Assembly: GCA_017438745.1 (NCBI GenBank)
Contig: JAFRUS010000103.1
Span: forward strand, 21,816-85,815
Length of the DNA: 64,000 nucleotides
Reading direction: 5' to 3'
Source: Oscillospiraceae bacterium
GTDB lineage: Bacteria; Bacillota; Clostridia; Oscillospirales; Ruminococcaceae
This document shows positions 32,284-42,518 of this stretch, piece by piece. Made by a program: the position numbers and the translations under genes. Below the pieces are notes generated by a model. It was not told the DNA's origin. It saw only the letters and a program-made list of their open reading frames with translations, and did not search any database. How positions within the stretch are numbered: position 1 is the first letter of the stretch; each line of letters opens with the position of its first letter.

Positions 32284-35200
32284 GTGTTTAAAGTGATTGA
32301 AGAGATCAGAAACGCGGACAAGAAGAAAAAGCGTTTTCTCAGCGCACTTACAGCCGCATTCATGACTTTCACTACACTTGGCAGTTCAATCAGCGTATCT
32401 GCTGACAGAGCTGACTCAATCAGTGAGATCGAGAATGTGACCGGAAATGCACAGAAAAAAGCTGAACTTCTTGATGTGCCGGACGCAGAGGACAAGTTCC
32501 TTGGAATGGCCGGCGACTTTACGATTTTCGTAAAGGAAAAGTTCACTATACCGCAGCAGGCGGCCGATATCGAAGGCAGACTCGCAGCAGGCGGCGGAGT
32601 TGAAAACGAAAGAGGAAGCGCATACGACATAGGCAGCAAGTACACCGGTAAGGGCGCTACTGTAATAACAGGCGGCGGTAATATCGAAAAGATCCTTACC
32701 AGTCCGGCTAATGGCGCTGAAAGAAGAATATTTGCTGTAAGTTCTGACACAAATATCGAAAAGGATGACTATTCACAGCATCTTCAGAATTTCTACATTG
32801 CTGACGACCTTATCGATTTTGACGCTGAGTTCCAGAAGATCGAACAGCTGTCAAGTGAGATCAAGGGATACGAGTCAACAGGTGAACTGAAAGAGGAGTG
32901 GGGCTCCTACAAACTCATCGGTACTGAAGACGGTGTGAATGTTTTCAATATTCCGGCTGACAAGTGGGATGATTTTGCAAATGCAAACTTCATTCAGATC
33001 TATGTTCCGGGCGACATCATGGATCAGTACGTATTTATCAACGTTCCTGGTTCAGGCGATGTTGATATGCCGCACTACTCACTTGAGATCGTTCAGTATG
33101 AACAGGGTGCCGACGGACAGCCTGTAACAGATGCCGGCGGACAGATAGTAGTTCTTGACAAGAAGCATGTACAGCAGGATTCAAAAAATGAAGACGGTAC
33201 ATTCACTGACAACATGCTTCTCTGCGGACACATTCTCTACAATGTACCTGATGCAGACAACGTTAAATATACCGGATCAATACAGGGAAGCGTGCTTGCT
33301 CCTAATGCAAACGTATCCGGCGAACTCGGCGGACATGTTTCCGGTTCAACAATAGCAAAGTCAGCAGAAGGCTTTGGTATCCAGGCCGGCAGCGTTACGT
33401 TCAACCCTCCAAAAAAGGTAGTCGTACCTGTTCCGGAAAAACCAGTTTCAGAGATCTCTGTAAGCAAGAAGGAGATCACAAACGGACCTGAGATCCCGGG
33501 CGCTGTTCTCGTTATCACACCAAAGGACAGCAGCACAGATCTTTCTGAAGTAACTTCTCCGAACAACAGCACATTAACAGCTGAAAAGGACAAGGTAACA
33601 TTTACTTCAGTTGAAAAGTCAACAACAATAAAGAAACTTCCTGACGGTGACTATGAACTCACAGAGCTTACTTCACCTGACGGATACACAGTAAATGCCG
33701 AAACAGTTTCATTCACTGTAACTGACGGCAAGGTGGAAACACCAGTCGAAATGATCGACGCTCCTTCAGAAGTTACGATCAGCAAGATCGATGTAACAAA
33801 TGAAAAGGAACTTCCGGGTGCAGAACTCACCCTTACACTTGAAAAGTCTTCAAAGACTCCGAACATCAAGCTCACAGATGTTAAGAAAACAGGCGATGCT
33901 GAGTTCACACTTGAAGACAATGATACTACTATAAAGTGGGTATCAACAAGCACTCCTGCAGTTTTCGGAAAACTCCCTGACGGTGAATACCGACTCAGAG
34001 AAGTTTCAGCTCCTGCAGGATATCAGGTAACAGCTGACGTTAAGTTTAAGATAGTAAACGGTGTGGCTGAACTTTCATCATCAACAGTTCCTGGTTCTGA
34101 AGACAGCACAGTTGATTCAAAGACCAACTTTGTTATCATGAAAGATAAGATAGAAGAAACACCTAAGCCTGAATCTGATATCTTTATCAGCAAGAAGGCA
34201 GTAAACGGAACTGAAGAACTTCCGGGCGCTGGTCTTACAATTGAACTTGTAAAGCCTGCAGACGAAAATGACGCTTCACTTACAGATGTAACTGTAAGCG
34301 GCGGTGCTCTCGATGCAGTTTCAGGAGCAAAGACAGTTAAGTTTACATCGGGCAAGACACCTGCTGAAATAACAGGGCTTCCTGACGGTGACTACACACT
34401 TACTGAAACAACATCACCAGACGGATACACAGTAAACAACGAAACTATCTCATTCAGCATCAAGGACGGCAAGGTTACTTCAGGCGATGAAATAACAATG
34501 CTTGACAAGCCGTCTGAGATCAGCATCAGCAAGATGGAAGTAAACGGTTCAGCCGAGATTCCTGGCGCAGAACTTACACTTACACTTGTTGAAGCAGAAA
34601 ACCAGCCGGGTTCACTTAAGAATCAGGTAAATGACACAGTCAAGGCTGCAAATACAGACAACACAGCAATCAAGTGGACATCAGGAACAAAGCCTGTAGT
34701 TCTCACAGGACTTCCTGACGGTAAGTATACACTCACAGAAACATCAGCTCCGGACGGATACCTCGTTACTGAAAGCATAGACTTCACTATCGAGGACGGT
34801 CTCCTTAAGTCAGACGACGAGAATGTCGATGCTGAAGGCGGCAAGGTCGTTATGAGAGACGAAGTTTCAAAGATAAAGATCAGCAAGAGAGACATCAACG
34901 ATACAAAGGAACTCCCTGGTGCAACTCTCAAAATCACACAGGACGAAGGCGAGACAGATCTTCTCGGAGTTAAGGTAGAAGCTGCTTCCGGAAATCCTAC
35001 TGTTTCAGCAAAGGAGATCACATTCGTTTCCGGCGAGACAGAAACAACTATTACAAAGCTTCCTGACGGTAAGTACACTCTCACTGAGATCACTTCACCT
35101 GACGGATATACTATTAATGAAGAATCAGTTAAGTTTGAAGTGGTAAACGGACAGACAGTCGGCGGCAACGTTGTAAAGATGCTCGACAGACCATCATCCG

Positions 35201-38200
35201 TTACAATAAGCAAGTCTGACGTTACAGGCGAAGAGATCCCTGGCGCAGAACTTACACTTGAACTTTTAAAGCCTGCAAAGAATGAAAAGGCAACTCTTGA
35301 AGACCAGATAAACGATACTGTTAAGGCTGCAAACAAAGACAACACAGCAGTAAAGTGGACATCAGGCACAAAGCCTACAATTCTTTCAGAACTTCCGGAC
35401 GGCGATTACAAGCTTTCCGAAACAGTTGTTCCTGACAGATATCAGGTAACTGACAGCATCCAGTTCACAATTGAAAACGGTGCTGTAAAGAACACGACAG
35501 GAAGCAAGATCGTAATGATCGACAAGCTTTCAGAAGTAACAGTAAGCAAGAAGGCAATCAACGGAACAGAAGAACTTCCGGGTGCTGTTCTTACAATTGA
35601 ACTTAAGGAAGCAGCTGAGGAAGGCGCAAACCTTAAGGAAATCAAAGTTGGCGGCGGTGCAGTTTCACCTGCTTCATCAGCTGACAAGATCGTATTCACA
35701 TCAGGCGATACAGCAGCAGTAATCAGCGGACTTCCTGACGGTAAGTACACACTTACTGAAACAACATCACCTGACGGATATACATTAAGCGACGAAACAA
35801 TAAGCTTCGAAGTTGAAAACGGCGTTCTCGTTTCAGGAACTGAAGTCGAAATGATCGACAAGCCGTCTGAGATCGAGATCAGCAAGAAGGCAATAAGCGG
35901 TGCCGATGAAGTTCCGGGTGCAAAGCTCATGCTTACACTTGTAAAGGCTTCAAAGACAACTGACACAACACTTGAAGATGCGATAAAGAAGACTGGCAAC
36001 AGTTCTATCACACTTTCAGAAGATTCAAAGCGTGCAACAGTATGGACAACAGCTGATGCACCTGTAAAATTCAAGGGACTTCCTGACGGTGAGTACAGAC
36101 TTGAAGAAAGCGTAGCACCTGACGGATACACAATTACCGATTCAATAAGCTTCGTTGTTGAAAACGGTGTAGTTAAGGAAAATGCTGATAACCTTGTTGA
36201 AATGCGTGACGCACTTTCAGAAGTTGAGATCAGCAAGCAGTCTGTAGCCGGCAAGGAGATCGCCGGAGCAAAGCTGGAACTTACTTCACTTGACAAAAAA
36301 GACCTCAGTAAGGTAAAGGCCAACGTATCACCTTTCAAATACGTAAACACAATAGTTGAAGGATTCGATGGTTCTGATGGCGAAACATATGTTGCAGGAG
36401 TATCCTGGACATCAGAAGCAGATAAAACGGCAGTTCTTACAGGACTTCCTGACGGTAAGTACAAACTCACTGAAACACAGGCTCCTGAAGGATACGAAAT
36501 AGCAGAATCCATCACATTCACAGTTGAAAACGGCGTAGTTACAGGATATCCTGACGGCAAGATTATCATGATCGATGCTGAAGAAGTACCGAGCGAAGTC
36601 GTTATCAGCAAGAGAGCAATCGACGGAACTGATGAGATCCCTGGCGCACGTCTCAAGCTCACAGCAAAGTCAAAGGATGCTGATCTTAAGAAGGTAACAG
36701 CATCAGGAGAAGTAGAACTTCTCACAAACTCAGTAACATGGATATCAGGTAATTCACCTCTCGTACTCAAGGGACTCCCTGACGGCGACTACCTCCTCGA
36801 AGAAATGCTCGCACCTGAAGGATACAAGGTTACAGACAGCATTTCATTCACACTCAAGGACGGTGTGGCTGATATCAATCCGACTAACCACATCGTAATG
36901 AAGGATGCTCCTTCAGAAGTTAAGATAAGCAAGAGAGATATCAACGGCACTGAAGAAATACCAGGTGCAAAGCTTACAGTTAAGCTCATTGCTCCGGCAT
37001 CAAACAGCGCAACGCTTGAAAATGTAGAAGCTGACGGAGATGTTAAGCTGACAGCGACTGCAGATTCAGTTTCATTCACTTCAGGCGAAACACCGGTACT
37101 CCTTAAGGGACTTCCGGACGGTAAGTACGAACTCATCGAAACACGTTCACCTGACGGCTACACAATAAATGAGGAATCCGTAACATTTACAGTTAAGGAT
37201 GCAGAACTTGTGGGTGATGAAGACACTGTTGCAATGACAGACGTTCCTTCAAAGATCTCGATAAGCAAGATGGATATGGCAATGAGCGAAGAGATCCCGG
37301 GTGCTGAACTCACTCTTACACTCAAGCAGAGCTACAAGAATACAGCTGCTGATCTTAAGTCAGTTGCTGCAGCAAATACAGACGTAAAGATCGTTGAAGG
37401 TTCAGAAGACAGAACGATCACATGGACATCAGGCAAGAAGGCACTCGCTATCGAAGGACTCCCTGACGGTGACTACGTACTTTCAGAAAACGTTGCTCCT
37501 GACCGCTTCACACAGTTTACCGGAAGCATCAAGTTCAACATCAAGGACGGTGTGATCACATCTGACGCAGCAAGAGCTCCTAAGCCGAATGAAGGCAGAG
37601 TTGATGCTGACAACAACAGAGTTATCATGCTCGACGAATTCTCAGAGATCTCCGTAAGCAAGACAGATATTGAAGGCAATGAGATCCCTGGCGCAAACCT
37701 CCGCATTACATCACTCGATAACAAGGATCTTTCAGGTGTAACAGGCGATGCATCAGTATTCAAGCACGAAACAAATACTGACGAAAATACACCGGACTGC
37801 ACAGCAGTTTCATGGGATTCAGAAGCAGGCAAGACAGTAACAGTCAAGGGACTTCCGGACGGTAAGTATCTTATCGAGGAAACACAGGCTCCTGACGGCT
37901 ACAAGCTTACAGAATCCGCAGAATTCACAGTTACAAACGGTATCCCTTCAACAGCATCAGTTGTGATGAAGGATGAATATTCAGAAGTAAAGATCAGCAA
38001 GACTGATGTTGCAGGTTCTGAAATCAAGGGCGCTAAGCTCACACTTACAGTAACAGGCAACAAGACACCTCTTACAGGCGTTAAGGTTACAGGCGGTGCT
38101 ACTGATACAGTTAAGAGCGCAAACAGCATCTCATTCATTTCAGGCACTGCAGAAACAGTTCTCACAGGTATCCCGGACGGTAACTACGTTCTTACAGAAA

Positions 38201-38964
38201 CACAGGCTCCGGAAGGATATGAGATCTCAGAATCTATCTCATTCACAGTTGAAAACGGCGTGGTAAAGGGCTCTGAAGACAGCAAGATCACAATGATCGA
38301 TGCTCTCAAGCCAGTAGTAACAACAACAGTTACTACAACTGTTACAACAGAAGCTACAACAACTGAAGAGACTACAGAAGCAACAACAGAGGCTACAACA
38401 GTTACAACTCCTGAAGAGACTACTGTTGCCACAACAGTTACAACACCTGAGGAAACAACGGTGACAACAACTGAAGCTACTACAGAGGCTACAACAGTAA
38501 CAACAACAGAAGAAACAACTGTTGCCACAACAACAACTACTACAGAAGCAACAACGGTGGTAACAACACTGACAGCTCCTGAACTTGAATTCACAGTAGG
38601 TCCTGCAAATACAGGTATTCCTGTAACAGATGTTACTGTTGAAGAAACAACAACAGAAGAAACAACTGTTGAAACTACAGAGGCTACAACAACTGAAGAG
38701 ACTACAGAAGCAACAACAGAGGCTACAACAACTGAAGCCACTACAGAAGCTACTACTGAAGCTACAACAGAGGAAACAACAGAAGAGACAACAACTCTTC
38801 CTGAAACAACACCTGCTGAAACTACATCAGTAACAAAGCTCACAGCTCAGAGCATCTCTTCAACACCAAGCACAGGTGACGGCAGAAGCACAGCGATCGC
38901 TATGGTATTCATGGCAGGCTCTGCACTCTCAATGGCCTTTGCTTTAAAGAGAAAGAATAAGTAA
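32284..38964 (+). CDS. Giant cell-wall-anchored adhesin: choice-of-anchor A domain plus about 14 SpaA-like modules
   Basis: 2226 residues from a GTG start behind GGAGGAG. Signal peptide about 1-40. Residues about 73-376 match the choice-of-anchor A domain (LGMAGDFTIFVKEKF at the start; SIQGSVLAPNANVSGELGG near the end). From about 388 to 2008 come 14 SpaA/Cna-B-like prealbumin modules, each opening SE(V/I)xISK and containing LPDGxYxLxE...PdGY. The Lys in ISK and the Glu in the YxLTE motif are the residues expected for intramolecular isopeptide bonds. A Thr/Glu stalk of about 165 residues follows. The C-terminus has STPSTGDG, a hydrophobic helix and KRKNK: a sortase signal in which PSTG stands where LPxTG is usual. 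This is a long rigid surface stalk for attachment to substrate or host (inferred). Both promoters precede it and a terminator follows. Confidence 0.88.
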   Translation: MFKVIEEIRNADKKKKRFLSALTAAFMTFTTLGSSISVSADRADSISEIENVTGNAQKKAELLDVPDAEDKFLGMAGDFTIFVKEKFTIPQQAADIEGRLAAGGGVENERGSAYDIGSKYTGKGATVITGGGNIEKILTSPANGAERRIFAVSSDTNIEKDDYSQHLQNFYIADDLIDFDAEFQKIEQLSSEIKGYESTGELKEEWGSYKLIGTEDGVNVFNIPADKWDDFANANFIQIYVPGDIMDQYVFINVPGSGDVDMPHYSLEIVQYEQGADGQPVTDAGGQIVVLDKKHVQQDSKNEDGTFTDNMLLCGHILYNVPDADNVKYTGSIQGSVLAPNANVSGELGGHVSGSTIAKSAEGFGIQAGSVTFNPPKKVVVPVPEKPVSEISVSKKEITNGPEIPGAVLVITPKDSSTDLSEVTSPNNSTLTAEKDKVTFTSVEKSTTIKKLPDGDYELTELTSPDGYTVNAETVSFTVTDGKVETPVEMIDAPSEVTISKIDVTNEKELPGAELTLTLEKSSKTPNIKLTDVKKTGDAEFTLEDNDTTIKWVSTSTPAVFGKLPDGEYRLREVSAPAGYQVTADVKFKIVNGVAELSSSTVPGSEDSTVDSKTNFVIMKDKIEETPKPESDIFISKKAVNGTEELPGAGLTIELVKPADENDASLTDVTVSGGALDAVSGAKTVKFTSGKTPAEITGLPDGDYTLTETTSPDGYTVNNETISFSIKDGKVTSGDEITMLDKPSEISISKMEVNGSAEIPGAELTLTLVEAENQPGSLKNQVNDTVKAANTDNTAIKWTSGTKPVVLTGLPDGKYTLTETSAPDGYLVTESIDFTIEDGLLKSDDENVDAEGGKVVMRDEVSKIKISKRDINDTKELPGATLKITQDEGETDLLGVKVEAASGNPTVSAKEITFVSGETETTITKLPDGKYTLTEITSPDGYTINEESVKFEVVNGQTVGGNVVKMLDRPSSVTISKSDVTGEEIPGAELTLELLKPAKNEKATLEDQINDTVKAANKDNTAVKWTSGTKPTILSELPDGDYKLSETVVPDRYQVTDSIQFTIENGAVKNTTGSKIVMIDKLSEVTVSKKAINGTEELPGAVLTIELKEAAEEGANLKEIKVGGGAVSPASSADKIVFTSGDTAAVISGLPDGKYTLTETTSPDGYTLSDETISFEVENGVLVSGTEVEMIDKPSEIEISKKAISGADEVPGAKLMLTLVKASKTTDTTLEDAIKKTGNSSITLSEDSKRATVWTTADAPVKFKGLPDGEYRLEESVAPDGYTITDSISFVVENGVVKENADNLVEMRDALSEVEISKQSVAGKEIAGAKLELTSLDKKDLSKVKANVSPFKYVNTIVEGFDGSDGETYVAGVSWTSEADKTAVLTGLPDGKYKLTETQAPEGYEIAESITFTVENGVVTGYPDGKIIMIDAEEVPSEVVISKRAIDGTDEIPGARLKLTAKSKDADLKKVTASGEVELLTNSVTWISGNSPLVLKGLPDGDYLLEEMLAPEGYKVTDSISFTLKDGVADINPTNHIVMKDAPSEVKISKRDINGTEEIPGAKLTVKLIAPASNSATLENVEADGDVKLTATADSVSFTSGETPVLLKGLPDGKYELIETRSPDGYTINEESVTFTVKDAELVGDEDTVAMTDVPSKISISKMDMAMSEEIPGAELTLTLKQSYKNTAADLKSVAAANTDVKIVEGSEDRTITWTSGKKALAIEGLPDGDYVLSENVAPDRFTQFTGSIKFNIKDGVITSDAARAPKPNEGRVDADNNRVIMLDEFSEISVSKTDIEGNEIPGANLRITSLDNKDLSGVTGDASVFKHETNTDENTPDCTAVSWDSEAGKTVTVKGLPDGKYLIEETQAPDGYKLTESAEFTVTNGIPSTASVVMKDEYSEVKISKTDVAGSEIKGAKLTLTVTGNKTPLTGVKVTGGATDTVKSANSISFISGTAETVLTGIPDGNYVLTETQAPEGYEISESISFTVENGVVKGSEDSKITMIDALKPVVTTTVTTTVTTEATTTEETTEATTEATTVTTPEETTVATTVTTPEETTVTTTEATTEATTVTTTEETTVATTTTTTEATTVVTTLTAPELEFTVGPANTGIPVTDVTVEETTTEETTVETTEATTTEETTEATTEATTTEATTEATTEATTEETTEETTTLPETTPAETTSVTKLTAQSISSTPSTGDGRSTAIAMVFMAGSALSMAFALKRKNK

Positions 38965-38995
38965 TAAAACACCGGATCTGTTCCGGAGTAAATGA

Positions 38996-39032
38996 AAAAA
39001 TCCCGCTTGTCATAATGACCGGCGGGATTCTT
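38996..39032 (+). terminator. Terminator of the adhesin gene
   Basis: AATCCCGC pairs with GCGGGATT, with an inner GTCA/TGAC pair, followed by CTTTG. Confidence 0.75.
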
Positions 39033-39069
39033 TGTACTGGTAATAGTAAAATATTTAAATAAAAAACTA

Positions 39070-39098
39070 TTGACAAAGTATCATCATGGTGATATAAT
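39070..39098 (+). promoter_or_regulatory. Promoter of the trp operon
   Basis: TTGACA (39070-39075), 17-bp spacer, TATAAT (39093-39098): both hexamers consensus, directly upstream of the T-box leader. Confidence 0.85.
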
Positions 39099-39104
39099 AA
39101 ACAC

Positions 39105-39390
39105 ATTGAAAACCGTTGACGCGGAGATAAAGCTATTTATGCTTCTACAGAGAGTCCGGGTAAGCTGAGAGCCGGATGAAAAACAGTTTAGCAAATGGAC
39201 CGCTGAGGGCGCAGTCAAATGGATCATGTGATCCAGAGTATTCTGCGACGTTACGATGTGCGTTAATCATCAGGGATATGATAGTATCCTGTTAAGTGCG
39301 CAGCGTAAGGCTGTGAATCAAGGTGGTACCGCGGATAAGATTATTCGTCCTTGACAGATTATTGATTAGTCTGTCAGGGACTTTTTTGTT
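39105..39390 (+). promoter_or_regulatory. Trp-specific T-box riboswitch leader
   Basis: The leader has the T-box sequence AAGGTGGTACCGCGG at 39320-39334, complementary to the acceptor end of uncharged tRNA, and a terminator at 39347-39388 (GTCCTTGACAGA...TCTGTCAGGGAC, then T6). The 5' part carries stem I with GAGAGCC and GCAAATGGACCGCTGAGGGC, where TGG at 39196-39198 is the probable specifier codon for tryptophan. Uncharged tRNA-Trp would stabilise the antiterminator and turn on trpE onward. The exact specifier loop is assigned by eye. Confidence 0.92.
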
Positions 39391-39420
39391 GCCTGACAGC
39401 TCATGCGGAGGTGCTTTTAA

Positions 39421-40887
39421 ATGAAATTTTTACCCGAATTTGAAACAGTAAAAAAATTTGCAGAAAGCGGAAAGTACGATATTGTTCCTGTAAGCTGCGA
39501 GATCCTTTCGGACATCTGCACGCCTATCGAGGCAATAAAGAAACTCAAGAGTATTTCCACTCACTGCTACATGCTCGAATCTGTAGCTGAGAAGGAAAAA
39601 TGGGGTCAGTATACATTTTTAGGGTACGATCCGAAGCTCACGATCACAGCATCAGGTGATGATCTTACCATCGGCGATGTAAAGATGAAGACCGATGATC
39701 CTGCAGTTCAGATAAGACAGGTGCTTTCAAACTACAAAAGTCCTAAATTCGATTATCTTCCTTCTTTCACAGGCGGCCTTACCGGTTATTTCTCATATGA
39801 CTTCCTTTCCTACAGGGAAAAGACACTGAGAATAAATACCGAAGACACGGAAAACTTCAAGGACGTTGATCTTATGCTCTTTGACAAGGTAATCGCATTC
39901 GACAACTTTCGTCAGAAGATAATTCTCATCGCAAATATGCGTCTCGATGAAGGCGAAGCCGGATACAACAAGGCAAAGCTCGAAATCACACAGATGGCTG
40001 ATCTCCTCAGAAACGGCACTCCGAAAAATGAGCCTGCCGGTCATCTCAAGAGCGAAGTTACACCGCTCTTCAACAAGGAAGAATACTGCGAAATGGTTGA
40101 AAAGGCAAAGCGTCATATCTTTGAAGGGGACATTTTCCAGATAGTTCTTTCAAACCGTTTAAGCGCTGATTACGAAGGAAGCCTTCTCAATGCATACCGT
40201 GTATTAAGAACGATTAATCCGTCACCGTACATGTTCTACTTTTCAGGAACAGACGTTGAAATAGCAGGTGCTTCACCTGAAACTCTTGTAAAGCTTGAAA
40301 ACGGTGTGCTCCACACATTCCCGCTTGCAGGCACACGTCCGAGAGGAAAGACAGATGCGGAAGACAAGGCTCTTGAAGCTGATCTTCTTGCTGATGAAAA
40401 GGAACTTGCAGAGCACAACATGCTCGTTGACCTTGGCAGAAACGATCTTGGCAGAATAAGCAGGTTCGGTACTGTTGAAGTTGAAAAGCTCCACAGCATC
40501 GAACGCTACTCACACGTAATGCACATCGGTTCCACAGTACGCGGTGAGATCCGTGAGGAATTCGACGGACTCGATGCAGTAAGTGCGGTGCTTCCTGCCG
40601 GAACACTTTCAGGTGCTCCGAAGATCCGTGCCTGCCAGCTTATCGCAGAACTTGAAAACAACAAGCGCGGCATCTACGGCGGCGCGATCGGATATATCGA
40701 TTTTACCGGAAATCTTGACACATGCATCGCAATCAGAATCGCATACAAGAAGAACGGTAAGGTATTTGTAAGAAGCGGTGCCGGAATAGTTGCTGATTCA
40801 GTACCTGAAAAGGAATATCAGGAAAGCATAAACAAGGCGGCAGCCGTAGTAAATGCCCTTAAACTTGCAGAGGAGGCTGACTTATGA
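39421..40887 (+). CDS. trpE: Anthranilate synthase component I
   Basis: 488 residues. N-terminal YMLESVAEKEKWGQYTFLG holds the LLES-type feedback motif for tryptophan. The chorismate-binding core shows IFEGDIFQIVLSNR, PSPYMFYF, PLAGTRPRG, NDLGRIS and GTLSGAPKIRA. It converts chorismate with ammonia to anthranilate, together with TrpG. First gene of the operon; it overlaps trpG by four bases (ATGA). Confidence 0.97.
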   Translation: MKFLPEFETVKKFAESGKYDIVPVSCEILSDICTPIEAIKKLKSISTHCYMLESVAEKEKWGQYTFLGYDPKLTITASGDDLTIGDVKMKTDDPAVQIRQVLSNYKSPKFDYLPSFTGGLTGYFSYDFLSYREKTLRINTEDTENFKDVDLMLFDKVIAFDNFRQKIILIANMRLDEGEAGYNKAKLEITQMADLLRNGTPKNEPAGHLKSEVTPLFNKEEYCEMVEKAKRHIFEGDIFQIVLSNRLSADYEGSLLNAYRVLRTINPSPYMFYFSGTDVEIAGASPETLVKLENGVLHTFPLAGTRPRGKTDAEDKALEADLLADEKELAEHNMLVDLGRNDLGRISRFGTVEVEKLHSIERYSHVMHIGSTVRGEIREEFDGLDAVSAVLPAGTLSGAPKIRACQLIAELENNKRGIYGGAIGYIDFTGNLDTCIAIRIAYKKNGKVFVRSGAGIVADSVPEKEYQESINKAAAVVNALKLAEEADL

Positions 40888-41450
40888 TACTTCTTATAGA
40901 CAACTACGACAGCTTTTCCTATAATCTTTACCAGCTTATAGGTGAAATAAATCCGGACATCAAAGTTATAAGAAATGACGAGATGACAGTGGCTGAAATA
41001 GAAGCTCTCGCCCCTGACCACATCATCCTTTCACCGGGACCGGGACGTCCGGAAGATGCCGGTGTGATAATTGAAGCCGCAAAGACTGTATGCAGAAAGA
41101 TACCGACACTCGGTGTGTGCCTCGGCCATCAGGCAATATGCGCGGCTTATGGTGCAACGGTAACATACGCAAGAGAGCTTATGCACGGCAAGCAGTCAGT
41201 GATAAGTTTCATGAATGACAGTCCGATTTTCAGAGGAATAGATGAAGGAGCTCCTGTAGCACGTTATCACTCACTTGCAGCAGATCCGGACACACTGCCT
41301 GACTGCCTCGAAGTTACAGCCCTCGCCGACGACGGCGAAGTAATGGCAGTCCAGCATAAAGAGTACCCGATCTTCGGCGTACAGTTCCACCCGGAATCAA
41401 TAATGACTCCTGACGGAAAGATAATGTTAAAGAATTTTATTGATATGTGA
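40884..41450 (+). CDS. trpG: Anthranilate synthase glutamine amidotransferase
   Basis: 188 residues, class I glutamine amidotransferase: SPGPGRPEDAG, GVCLGHQAICAAYG with the catalytic Cys, and FGVQFHPESI with the His/Glu pair. It releases ammonia from glutamine for TrpE. It is a separate protein here, not fused to TrpD. Translation is coupled to trpE by the ATGA overlap. Confidence 0.96.
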   Translation: MILLIDNYDSFSYNLYQLIGEINPDIKVIRNDEMTVAEIEALAPDHIILSPGPGRPEDAGVIIEAAKTVCRKIPTLGVCLGHQAICAAYGATVTYARELMHGKQSVISFMNDSPIFRGIDEGAPVARYHSLAADPDTLPDCLEVTALADDGEVMAVQHKEYPIFGVQFHPESIMTPDGKIMLKNFIDM

Positions 41451-41464
41451 TAGAGGTGTAAAAA

Positions 41465-42484
41465 ATGATCAAAGAAGCAATAGTAAAGATAGTAAATAAA
41501 GAAGACCTCACCTATGATGAGGCATATGCAGTAATTTCAGAGATAATGTCAGGTAAAACGACTCCTACACAGAATGCGGCATTTCTCTCAGCGCTTTCAA
41601 CCAAGAGCACAAAGGCTGAAACAATAGACGAGATCACAGGCTGCGCAGCAGCAATGCGTGATGCTGCAACAAAGTTCGAAAACGACGATGATCTTTTCGA
41701 GATCGTAGGTACAGGCGGCGACAACTCGAACAGTTTCAATATTTCAACGACTTCAGCAATGGTCATCGCAGCTTCAGGCGTACTCGTTTCAAAGCACGGC
41801 AACCGCGCTGCTTCTTCAAAGTCCGGTACAGCTGACTGTCTCGAAGCACTCGGCGTAAACATCGCTCTTGATACTGACAAGTGCCGTGAACTTCTCGACA
41901 AGGCTGGTTTCTGCTTCTTCTTTGCGCAGAAGTACCACACATCAATGAAGTACGTTGCCCCTATAAGAAAGGAACTCGGTTTCCGTACAGTATTCAACAT
42001 TCTCGGACCTCTTACAAACCCTGCCTGCCCGAAGCATCATCTTCTGGGCGTTTATGACGGCGTTCTCCTCGAACCTGTTGCCGAAGTTCTCATGAAACTC
42101 GGTTCGAAAAACGGTATGGTAGTATTCGGAACAGACAAACTCGATGAGATCTCACTCAGCTCTCCTACAAAGGTATGCGAATACAAGGACGGCTGGATGA
42201 AGAACTACGAGATCACACCGGAACAGTTCGGATTTGAACGCTGCACCAAGGAAGATCTTCTCGGCGGTGATCCTGCTGAAAATGCCGCTATCACACGCGG
42301 TATCCTTTCAGGTGAGATAAAGGGACACAAGAGAAATGCAGTTCTCCTCAATGCCGGTGCAGGTATCTATATCGGCGGAAAAGCAGCTTCTCTTGAAGAA
42401 GGCGTAAAGATGGCAGCTGAACTTATCGATTCCGGCAAGGCGCTTGCAGTTCTCGATAAAGTTAAGGAAGTTTCAAACAGCTGA
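41465..42484 (+). CDS. trpD: Anthranilate phosphoribosyltransferase
   Basis: 339 residues. The PRPP loop [35 protein letters not shown] and [12 protein letters not shown] are diagnostic. It joins anthranilate to PRPP. It follows trpG by 14 bases. Confidence 0.97.
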   Translation: MIKEAIVKIVNKEDLTYDEAYAVISEIMSGKTTPTQNAAFLSALSTKSTKAETIDEITGCAAAMRDAATKFENDDDLFEIVGTGGDNSNSFNISTTSAMVIAASGVLVSKHGNRAASSKSGTADCLEALGVNIALDTDKCRELLDKAGFCFFFAQKYHTSMKYVAPIRKELGFRTVFNILGPLTNPACPKHHLLGVYDGVLLEPVAEVLMKLGSKNGMVVFGTDKLDEISLSSPTKVCEYKDGWMKNYEITPEQFGFERCTKEDLLGGDPAENAAITRGILSGEIKGHKRNAVLLNAGAGIYIGGKAASLEEGVKMAAELIDSGKALAVLDKVKEVSNS

Positions 42485-42518
42485 TGATACGGAACGTACA
42501 GCATTTATGAGGTAAATA

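Noticed and set aside
33237..38843. Long reverse-strand open frames (up to 442 codons) inside the adhesin gene
   Set aside because: They are shadows of repetitive modules with strong codon bias: Ser/Val/Pro-rich repeats, no ribosome sites, mirrored in every module.
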